DNA from: Glycomyces sambucus
GTDB lineage: Bacteria > Actinomycetota > Actinomycetes > Mycobacteriales > Micromonosporaceae
Reading direction: 5' to 3'
DNA: 64,000 nucleotides
NCBI RefSeq assembly: GCF_900102815.1
Contig: NZ_FNGF01000001.1
Span: 111,682-175,681, forward strand
The notes beneath the pieces were generated by a model. The model was not told the origin of the DNA, made no database searches, and was given only the letters and a program-made list of their open reading frames with translations. Shown here piece by piece: positions 53,706-60,671 of the stretch (within the stretch, counting starts at the first letter, position 1; the number at the start of each line of letters is the position of its first letter). Position numbers and translations under genes: made by a program.

Positions 53706-54471
53706 CGCTTCATCCCACTCGGGACGGGGATTTCTGCGACGAGTTCGAGCCAGGCATTCTGCGGACCGGTTCCCCCGCTCGGGCGGGAACTCCGCCGAGC
53801 ATCCCGGTGTTCATCCCGGTGATGAAAAGAGGTTCATCCCCGCTCGGGCGGGGACTCCGGACGCCCGAACGCCTGGCAGCTCAACACATACGGTTCACCC
53901 CCGCTCGGGCGGGGACTCCACAACTTGACAATCTGTCTACCTCGTGAGACGCGGTTCACCCCCGCTCGGGCGGGGACTCCGCGAGGTGGGCTATGAGGAG
54001 GCTGTTGGGGACCGGTTCACCCCCGCTCGGGCGGGGACTCCTCCGGGCCGCGGCCGACCGAGACGTGCATGTGCGGTTCACCCCCGCGCGGGCGGGGACT
54101 CCCCGACGACGAGGACGTGGTCGGCGAGGCGGATCGGTTCACCCCCGCGCGGGCGGGGACTCCATCTACGTCACCTCCGCCCCGGGTTCGAGGATCGGTT
54201 CACCCCCGCGCGGGCGGGGACTCCCTCATAGCCGAGGTACTTAAGCTGACGCTGTCGCGGTTCACCCCCGCGCGGGCGGGGACTCCCTTGGTCAGCCAGT
54301 AGTCGAGCCAGGCGTCGAGCGGTTCACCCCCACGCGGGCGGGGACTCCGTCATGCCGAGCGCGTCGAGCGTGGTGAGGAGCGGTTCACCCCCACGCGGGC
54401 GGGGACTCCCGGGGAGGCGCCGTTCGTGCTCATGAATGACGACGGTTCACCCCCACGCGGGCGGGGACTCC
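53706..54471 (-). CRISPR. Type I-E CRISPR array 1
   Basis: Eleven intact 29-nt repeats (leader-side copy 54443-54471, last intact 53830-53858) with 32-33-nt spacers, plus two decayed copies at 53767-53793 and 53706-53734. Read on the minus strand, repeats begin GGAGTCCCCGCCCG and end GGGGGTGAACCG, the canonical I-E form with a GC stem. Three variants lie in order from the leader: loop CGCGT in the first three, CGCGC in the next four, CGAGC in the oldest four. The oldest intact repeat also has one T for C change. Transcription is leftward from the cas2 side. Confidence 0.97.
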
Positions 54472-54515
54472 CTCTTCTTGACTTGCAGGTTTAGGCACCT
54501 AATGCAGTTCTGTGA
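54472..54515 (-). promoter_or_regulatory. Short leader of CRISPR array 1
   Basis: Only 44 bp separate the cas2 stop from the first repeat, so the leader must be short or extend into cas2. It contains the inverted repeat TTAGGCACCTAA (54491-54502) about 20 bp from the first repeat, a plausible anchoring site for spacer integration. AT content is higher than in the flanks. Confidence 0.55.
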
Positions 54516-54854
54516 TCAAAAGTCGGTGGGCCATTCGGACTCCGCCGACGTCGTATCCGGATCGGGCGATTGAGCAACGAATCTCACCAAGGTCAGTCCA
54601 TCGAAATCCTCAGGGCGTCGGCGCCGTTCGCCTGCGGTTTTTATCGAGAAGCCTTGTTCGTTCGCGGCTGTGTGGATGAGGACGGCGGCGCCGTCGGCAA
54701 CGGCCTGCTGGGTGAGGTCCCAGAGCTGTTCACGTACCCGCTTGGAGGTGGTGCCGACGAAGACGCCAGGCGCGACTTCGATGGTCCATCGGCTGAGGGC
54801 ACCTTTTAGGTGTAGTGGGACGGAGGTGGTGGCGATGACCATCATGGTTGCCAT
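54516..54854 (-). CDS. cas2: CRISPR-associated protein Cas2 (type I-E)
   Basis: A 112-residue Cas2e: MVIATTSVPLHLKGALSRWTIE, then APGVFVGTTSKRVREQLWDL, the family pattern of a ferredoxin-fold dimer. Cas2 bridges two Cas1 dimers in the spacer-integration complex. The C-terminal extension (GERRRRPEDFDGLTLVRFVA) is typical for I-E. The ATG at 54854 lies 3 bp after the cas1 stop; an internal ATG three codons later is also possible. It is the last gene of the cas operon. Confidence 0.95.
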   Translation of the reverse strand: MATMMVIATTSVPLHLKGALSRWTIEVAPGVFVGTTSKRVREQLWDLTQQAVADGAAVLIHTAANEQGFSIKTAGERRRRPEDFDGLTLVRFVAQSPDPDTTSAESEWPTDF

Positions 54855-54857
54855 GTG

Positions 54858-55835
54858 TCAGTCGTTTTCGGTGTTGCTGTAATTGGTGCCTGCCGGGACT
54901 GCACCGGTTTCGGGATCCCATAGGTGAACAAGCCGGACGGGCTTGCGTTCGTCGGAGCTGCGCGGTTTGGCGTCGTCGGGGGCAAGTACGCCCTGGATGT
55001 CGCCGACGATGCGTGGCAGGAGCCGGAAGAGCCGCAGTTGCTCGCGCAGTTTGCGGCGGGCGTCGGATTCTGGATTGTGGGAGTCGTGAAGTGAGAACGC
55101 GAGGGGGAGCGTGAGTTCGGCTTTGTACAGGTCGGCGATGTCGTAGACGAAGGCGTGTTGTTTGCCTTGGTGGACGAATCCGAGGGCGGGTGAGCACCCG
55201 AGGGCGAGGATTGCGGCGTGAACGATGCCATAAAGGCAGTTGTTTGCGGATGAGAGGGCCTGGTTTACAGCGTCCTGCTGGTCCCAGTCCTCTGGGTTGT
55301 AACTGAGCTTGAAGGGCTTGATCCGGTGTCGTTGCGCGAGGAGCCGGTACATCGCCTTCATGCGCTGGCCTTCGAGGCCGCGCAGGCGCTCGAGCGTGGT
55401 GCCGCTGGGCACGGTTTCGCCGAAGCGGTGCTCGTACATGCGGACCGCGACCTCAAGTCTCCGGTCGGGTTGTGCCCAGGCGGTGGCTTGGTGTTCGAGC
55501 CAGGTAGTGGTGAGTCCTTCGGGGGTGATCGCGGCGTAGGAGCGGACGCCGCCGGCCCCGGTGCAGATGACGGTGGTGCCGTGGCGGGCCAGGGTCGCCA
55601 GGGCCCGGGTGGTGATGGAGGCACCAGGTCCGAGCAGGAGGCAGGAGAGTGCCGCGGTGGGCAGCTCCACGGTGTCGATACCGCGCCTGGTTTCGATCTT
55701 GGCGCTGATCCCGGTGTCGTCTTGGATGATGCGGACGATGTCGAGATAGAGGAACGACAGGGAGTCACCGATGCGGGGAAGCATCGCCAGGCTGGGTGCG
55801 GCGAGCCTGGCGCGGAAGTCGCGCGGCGGGCTCAT
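54858..55835 (-). CDS. cas1: CRISPR-associated endonuclease Cas1 (type I-E)
   Basis: A 325-residue Cas1e, the integrase of new spacers. The metal-binding triad is visible: E155 (GLEGQRMK), H222 (LGFVHQGK) and D235 (YDIADLYK), the counterparts of E141, H208 and D221 in E. coli. The N-terminal beta domain (SLSFLYLDIVRI) and the C-terminal Arg/Asp-rich tail are intact. It overlaps the cas6e stop by 4 bp and precedes cas2. Confidence 0.97.
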   Translation of the reverse strand: MSPPRDFRARLAAPSLAMLPRIGDSLSFLYLDIVRIIQDDTGISAKIETRRGIDTVELPTAALSCLLLGPGASITTRALATLARHGTTVICTGAGGVRSYAAITPEGLTTTWLEHQATAWAQPDRRLEVAVRMYEHRFGETVPSGTTLERLRGLEGQRMKAMYRLLAQRHRIKPFKLSYNPEDWDQQDAVNQALSSANNCLYGIVHAAILALGCSPALGFVHQGKQHAFVYDIADLYKAELTLPLAFSLHDSHNPESDARRKLREQLRLFRLLPRIVGDIQGVLAPDDAKPRSSDERKPVRLVHLWDPETGAVPAGTNYSNTEND

Positions 55836-56515
55836 GCCGGTCCGGGCAAGATGGTGAGCAGTCCGGCTCCGTAGGGTTTGGCGCGGCCGATGCCTTCAGT
55901 GAGTGCGGTGCCCAGGAGGGCGGGGTCGGTGATGGTGGCGATGCCGTCGTAGCGGCACAGGGTGAAGGTGATGGCGCCGCGTCCGGTCCGGGCGTTGCGT
56001 GGTGGGGGCCATGCGGGTGCGGTGGGCAGCAGGGTGTGGACTGTGAGCCCGTTGGCGGCGGCGCGCTCGCGCCACCAGGTGTCAGCGTCGGCACCGGTGA
56101 GCGCCCGCACGATGCCGCGCGGCCGTCTCGGGCGTTCGGAGTCGGCGTTCGCTGCGGTGAGGGCGGAGCGGCGCTCGCTGCGGGTGGGGTTGAGGTCGAT
56201 GCGGTAACGGACGGCCATGCCCGCACGAAGGGCTCGCAGCAGTGGCGAGATGTCCTTGCGTTCGGTCGTGCCGTATCCGGTGGGCAGGTTGGAGGGGAGG
56301 AGCGGGTGGCTGGCTTGGGCCAGGACGGTAATGCCGCGGGGGTCGTCCTCGACGCGGAAGAGGAGGTTCGCTTGTTTGCGTGGGTCCTCGCCCATGGCGT
56401 CGGGGAGGAGGCGCATGAGCGTGGTGTGCATCTGTTTGGCGTCGCTGAGGTCGCGTTGGACGTCGCGGCTGGCGGTGTTGAGGGTGATGCGGACCAGGTT
56501 GAGCGAGGTGGTCAT
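55832..56515 (-). CDS. cas6e: Cas6e (Cse3/CasE) crRNA-processing endoribonuclease
   Basis: A 227-residue double-ferredoxin-fold RNase that cuts the repeat hairpin of the precursor crRNA and stays bound to it. The likely catalytic histidine is H30 (AKQMHTTLMRLLPD), matching H20/H26 of characterised Cas6e. The C-terminal glycine-rich loop GIGRAKPYGAGLLTI is present. The ATG at 56515 overlaps the cas5e stop (ATGA). Confidence 0.95.
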   Translation of the reverse strand: MTTSLNLVRITLNTASRDVQRDLSDAKQMHTTLMRLLPDAMGEDPRKQANLLFRVEDDPRGITVLAQASHPLLPSNLPTGYGTTERKDISPLLRALRAGMAVRYRIDLNPTRSERRSALTAANADSERPRRPRGIVRALTGADADTWWRERAAANGLTVHTLLPTAPAWPPPRNARTGRGAITFTLCRYDGIATITDPALLGTALTEGIGRAKPYGAGLLTILPGPA

Positions 56516-57279
56516 CGCGTGCTTCCGATCGCGTAGTCGAGGAGGCGTTGCCGGGCCTGGTAGGGCTCGCAGACGAGCGTGCCCGGCAGGTGCTCGGTCG
56601 TGCGCCACAGTCGGCGGGTGTGGAACTGGCGGGCCGCGCCAGAGGGCTGGTCGGTGATCGTGAACGCGGCAGCAGCGGGGTTGGCGGGCTGATGCTCCCA
56701 GATGAAGTCGACCGCGACCGTCGGTGCGTCCCTTTTCGCGGTGGTGCGGGCTTTCGTGGTCGTGCGGGCAGCGAGTGGCACGGCAGTTCGCAGTTCGGTG
56801 ATCGCATCGGGGCTGGATCGGGCGAGCAGGAGCGGCTCATCGGGAGGACACGAGCGCCGCCCGAGGTAGGGAGCCCAGTGGGGGTGATCGAGCGCGCTGG
56901 TGATTCGGGTGATGACCGGGGCGGGCCCGGTGATGGCGACAGTGAATGCGGCGTCGGTGAGGTAGTGGCGGTAACTGAGGACCGCGGCGTTCTTGTGCTC
57001 GCCACCCGCGGTTGCGGCGGTGCCCTCGGGCGGGTAGCCCCCGCCGGTGGTGTGGAAGTCGACGGTCCGGGCGCCGGGCCGGTCGATGCGGATGGCCAGT
57101 TCCAAGTCCTCGTATCCCGACGGGTACTGGTCGCGGCCGATGCCCTCTGCGGCGGCGGCCATGCCCAGCACGCCCGACCGGGTGGGGAAGGTGGCGGTGT
57201 CGCGGACGGTGAAACTGGACCGCTCGCCCCACGCCTGCAGGGGCCCTGCCAGGCGCATGATGATGCCCTGGTTCGTCAT
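56512..57279 (-). CDS. cas5: Cas5e (CasD) Cascade subunit
   Basis: A 255-residue RAMP protein starting IIMRLAGPLQAWGERSSFTVRD and TFPTRSGVLGMAAAAEGI, the hallmark of Cas5. It binds the 5' handle of the crRNA at the base of the Cascade complex. The Cas7 stop overlaps its start by 4 bp and its own stop overlaps cas6e. Length and order are normal for type I-E. Confidence 0.95.
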   Translation of the reverse strand: MTNQGIIMRLAGPLQAWGERSSFTVRDTATFPTRSGVLGMAAAAEGIGRDQYPSGYEDLELAIRIDRPGARTVDFHTTGGGYPPEGTAATAGGEHKNAAVLSYRHYLTDAAFTVAITGPAPVITRITSALDHPHWAPYLGRRSCPPDEPLLLARSSPDAITELRTAVPLAARTTTKARTTAKRDAPTVAVDFIWEHQPANPAAAAFTITDQPSGAARQFHTRRLWRTTEHLPGTLVCEPYQARQRLLDYAIGSTR

Positions 57280-58409
57280 GGTCGGTGCACCAGGGCGGTG
57301 ACGGCAGCGTCAATGAGATCGGCGAAGGAGTCGAAGCGGTCACTGAGGTGCTCATAGCCCTCGGTGCCAGCGGCGGCGTGGCCAGCGAAGACGAGACCGC
57401 GTCCGCCGGTCAGGCGGCGCACATCACTGGCGTAGTCGTTGAAGGCGGCCCGAGAGGGCGCGGCGATGCCTCCGCCGTGTTCGGGCCGCACGGGGCGCTC
57501 GAAGGCGGCGGCGAAGGACACCGGGCGACGGTCGCGGACGGTGAGGTAGGCGAGGTCGGGGATGGTGTGAGGTGCGGTGCTGTTCTTCTTCGCTTGCGGC
57601 AGTGTCATCAGGAAATGGTCGGCGAAGGCGGCAGTGGCGCGAGCGGCCATTTCCTCATCGCCAGCCAGGTTCTTGCGAAAGTCCTCGAGGTTGAGGCACC
57701 CGTAGCGGTAGAAGACGCCGGCACTGAACTCGGCGGTGTCGAGGTGACCCGAGCCCGTGGCGTCGGTGTCCTGAGAGAACCAGTCGTCGACGGCGGTGAA
57801 GTAGTCACGCTGGGGCTCGGCGGCGTGGGTGGTGAACGCGTGGGCGATCTGCGCGGCGCCGTCGACGTTGGCACCGGGGACTTCGGCGAGCATGCGCCCA
57901 AACATGCCGATGGAGACGTTGCGACTTTCGATGACGCGGCGCACCTCCGATGCCGGCAGGACCTGGACGGGTTTCTTCTTGGCTTGCTCCCCGGTGAGGG
58001 CGTCGCGGTGGGTATCGCACACCTTCACGAGCTCGTCGAGGGCAGTGTCGGGCAGCAAGAGCAGGACTGCGGTGATCGGCAGACCGGTCTGCTGGCTGAT
58101 CTCGAACTTGAGTGGCTTCTTGCTGACGGCGGTGGCGATCTGCTGCCATGCGAAAGCGGCCGCCTCCACGCTCCACCCGTTGCCGGTGAGCTTGGACTGG
58201 AGCCGGTTGGGCAGTTGCCGGGTGCGGAAGGTGAATTCGCCAAGGTCGGCTTCGACACCGTGGCGGATGGGGCGCTTGAGAGCTTGGCTGGAGATGCGGA
58301 TTCGGTCGGCTCCGCCGTAGGTGACCATTTTGGGTGATCCAAGATCATCGCGGTTGAGATTGGCAACCGGGATGCTCTGCAGGGCATGGATTTCGAGGAA
58401 TCTCGACAT
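57276..58409 (-). CDS. cas7: Cas7e (Cse4/CasC) Cascade backbone subunit
   Basis: A 377-residue protein: MSRFLEIHALQSIPVANLNRDD and RISSQALKRPIRH are diagnostic of the Cas7e family. Six copies would form the helical backbone that holds the crRNA spacer. AAGGAC precedes the ATG at 58409. The C-terminal part has FAGHAAAGTEGYEHLSDRFD. The stop overlaps cas5 by 4 bp. Confidence 0.95.
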   Translation of the reverse strand: MSRFLEIHALQSIPVANLNRDDLGSPKMVTYGGADRIRISSQALKRPIRHGVEADLGEFTFRTRQLPNRLQSKLTGNGWSVEAAAFAWQQIATAVSKKPLKFEISQQTGLPITAVLLLLPDTALDELVKVCDTHRDALTGEQAKKKPVQVLPASEVRRVIESRNVSIGMFGRMLAEVPGANVDGAAQIAHAFTTHAAEPQRDYFTAVDDWFSQDTDATGSGHLDTAEFSAGVFYRYGCLNLEDFRKNLAGDEEMAARATAAFADHFLMTLPQAKKNSTAPHTIPDLAYLTVRDRRPVSFAAAFERPVRPEHGGGIAAPSRAAFNDYASDVRRLTGGRGLVFAGHAAAGTEGYEHLSDRFDSFADLIDAAVTALVHRP

Positions 58410-58419
58410 GGTGATGTCC

Positions 58420-59022
58420 TTATTGTTCGGAGTCAGGTTCGGGGTCGGGTTCGGTGCCGGGTTCGGTTGGGTCGGGCGCTTGGACGGCCCGGTAGTAGGA
58501 CTCGAGCCAGCGGGTGGCGACGCGGTCGCGGGCGCGGTCCCAGCGGGCAAGGTCGTCGCTGAGTCGGCCCCAGTCGATGGCTGTGTCCGCGCGCTGGATC
58601 TGGCGGGTCAGGGCTGGCAGGCGCCGGTTGACCGAGGTGTACTGCTGGCGGGTGAGCAGGTGGAGGGTCGCTTCGGCAGAACTCGGTTTCATGGCGCCCC
58701 GGCGCACGGCCTGGCCCAGGCTGGCGCCGAGGTTCGGCGGTACCGGCGCGCCAGCGGCGGTCCGCGCATCGGCGGGCGCGGCAGCGATAAGGGCCGCAAC
58801 TGCGTACCTGGCGGCTCGTGTCGTCGAGCTGGCCTGGTTGGAGTTCCATTTGACCAGGTGGCGGTGCATGCTCTGGCATTGGTCGAAGGGGCGGCCGAGG
58901 CCGCGGCGGAGCTCGGCCCGCGCTCGCTTGTCCTCGCGGCACAAGCGCTCGACGCGAAGGACGAATTCGCGGTGGGCGTCAAGTCCGGAGTTGGGGCCTT
59001 GCGGTGTGGATGTGGTGGGCAT
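58420..59022 (-). CDS. cse2: Cse2 (CasB) Cascade small subunit
   Basis: A 200-residue mostly helical protein, with HREFVLRVERLCREDKRARAELRR and later HLLTRQQYTSVNRRLPALTRQIQ. Cse2 dimers line the belly of Cascade and stabilise the R-loop. AAGGAG lies upstream of the ATG at 59022. The C-terminus ends in a Pro/Glu/Asp-rich tail (DPTEPGTEPDPEPDSEQ) that is an addition to the usual family length of about 160-190. Confidence 0.93.
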   Translation of the reverse strand: MPTTSTPQGPNSGLDAHREFVLRVERLCREDKRARAELRRGLGRPFDQCQSMHRHLVKWNSNQASSTTRAARYAVAALIAAAPADARTAAGAPVPPNLGASLGQAVRRGAMKPSSAEATLHLLTRQQYTSVNRRLPALTRQIQRADTAIDWGRLSDDLARWDRARDRVATRWLESYYRAVQAPDPTEPGTEPDPEPDSEQ

Positions 59023-59065
59023 GGTGGCGCGCTCCTTGCGGGTGGAGATGGCTGCGGCAGGGGAG

Positions 59066-60637
59066 TCATTGGCCGACTGGGGTGGCAGGGGTCGGGACCG
59101 CCTTCCACAGCAGAGCGCGGGCGTGCTGGAGGGCCCGGGCGATTCTGATGTCACGGCGTTGCGTACTGATCACGGTCGTCAGTGCGGTCTCGGCCGCACT
59201 GCGGAAGTCCAGATGCGGGCGCCGCGTGTTGCTGGACTGCGTCAGCTCCCAGAAGATGGTCTCGGCGTCCGACCAGTACGCGGTCATGGTTGGCTCCACC
59301 CAGGGGCCTGGTTTCTTGGCGTCGATCTTTCCTCGCGCGACCACGTCCGCCCATGCCTGCTTCGCGGCGTACTGGAGTGCTTTTCCGAGCGATTCGGCGG
59401 CGGTGCGGCACTGCTCGAAGCGGAGGGCCATTGCCGGGTCGTGCTCGTGGAACCACGGAACGAGCGGCGGAGTGGTGGCGCTGTACCAGCCGAAGTCGCG
59501 CTGTTGGCCGCGCTCTTGGGCGAAGCCGAGGGCGCGGACGCGGACTTGTGGCCGCAGGTGCGATGGCATCCAGCGGGTGTGCCGGAAGATCGCGGGACGC
59601 GAGGTCCCGGCCCGGTCCATCATGAGCGCGTCCAAGTCCCGCCAGACGCTGCGGTCGAGGTCGGCCTTCCGCGGTTGCAGCTCGTCGCCTTTGCCGGTGT
59701 CGTAGATCAGGTACGGGTCGAGGGCGGGGCTGGGGGCGGCTTTGGTTGACCAGGTGACGTAGGCGTCGATGATCTGGCCGTTTTCGCGGTCGGGGACGAG
59801 CAGGACCGCGTGGCGCGACCGCCCGGTCAGCACCCCAGCAGGCCACGACAGTGCCTCCGCAGGCGCGAGGGCGTCGGGCAGATCAGCCCGCTCCCAAGGA
59901 AACGGCTCGGCTGGGGCGAGATCGGCGTGGTCAGGATCGGGGCAGGGCAGGCCCAGCAGGAGCGTGGTGAACAGGTCAGGGCCCCACGGATGGTAGGAAA
60001 CGGTCCCGCGCAACGGCCCTATCATCCCGTTGCCGGGCTTGTCAGCCTTGATGCGACGAGGCGTGCACTGCCCACAGGGGCCGAAGTACGACTGCGTCAG
60101 CACCTCCCAGATCGCCGCTCCCGGGTGCACCGGCGATGCCGCGGCATCGGTGCCGTGGCCAAACAAGATCGCACCGTTGACGCCGCTCGGACGGCCGGCA
60201 ACGAGCTTGTTCACCCCTGACGGACTCGGCTTCCCGTCGGTGCCGACGCACTCCTGCACCAAGCGAGGATCCTGAAACGCCGGACGGGCAGCGTCGAACA
60301 GATCCAACCCGGCACCCACAGCGTCGAAATAGTGCTGCACGCAGCCCGGATCAAACTGTCCGGTCGCCAACACCGAGTTGCGAGCACGCAGCCACTGGCG
60401 CGGCGCAGCGGCGACATCGCCGTCGGCGAGCGCGGGCTCCATCGCAGCGGCGATGCGGAAAGCCATGCCGTACAGAACTCGCAGCATCGCAGCGGCCGCT
60501 GGTGGATGCGGTGATTCGAAATCGGCGATCTTAGCCGCATCGGTGAACAGGCCGCGCAGCCCGAGGCGACTGGTGCGGCCATCGAGGTAGCGCACTTGGA
60601 GGAAGGGCTCATCGGCGAGCGAGAAACTGAGGGGCAT
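59066..60637 (-). CDS. cse1: Cse1 (CasA) Cascade large subunit
   Basis: A 523-residue protein beginning FSLADEPFLQVRYLDGR, the typical Cse1 start. The middle carries GAAIWEVLTQSYFGPCGQC and WGPDLFTTLLLGLPC, and the C-terminal four-helix bundle is present. Cse1 recognises the PAM and recruits Cas3. Length is normal. It lies 34 bp after cas3 and 43 bp before cse2. Confidence 0.95.
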   Translation of the reverse strand: MPLSFSLADEPFLQVRYLDGRTSRLGLRGLFTDAAKIADFESPHPPAAAAMLRVLYGMAFRIAAAMEPALADGDVAAAPRQWLRARNSVLATGQFDPGCVQHYFDAVGAGLDLFDAARPAFQDPRLVQECVGTDGKPSPSGVNKLVAGRPSGVNGAILFGHGTDAAASPVHPGAAIWEVLTQSYFGPCGQCTPRRIKADKPGNGMIGPLRGTVSYHPWGPDLFTTLLLGLPCPDPDHADLAPAEPFPWERADLPDALAPAEALSWPAGVLTGRSRHAVLLVPDRENGQIIDAYVTWSTKAAPSPALDPYLIYDTGKGDELQPRKADLDRSVWRDLDALMMDRAGTSRPAIFRHTRWMPSHLRPQVRVRALGFAQERGQQRDFGWYSATTPPLVPWFHEHDPAMALRFEQCRTAAESLGKALQYAAKQAWADVVARGKIDAKKPGPWVEPTMTAYWSDAETIFWELTQSSNTRRPHLDFRSAAETALTTVISTQRRDIRIARALQHARALLWKAVPTPATPVGQ

Positions 60638-60671
60638 CGACGTCCTTGGGGTGAAGCGGGACAAGTAGGGG

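Noticed and set aside
53944..54302. Short frames with repeated RFTPARAGT across CRISPR array 1
   Set aside because: They are translations of CRISPR repeats with spacers and not genes.
53735..54442. Possible self-targeting spacers matching the conjugative remnant in the same window
   Set aside because: By eye none of the array 1 spacers matches the 48792-53695 region or other genes here; a proper search would be needed to exclude weak matches.
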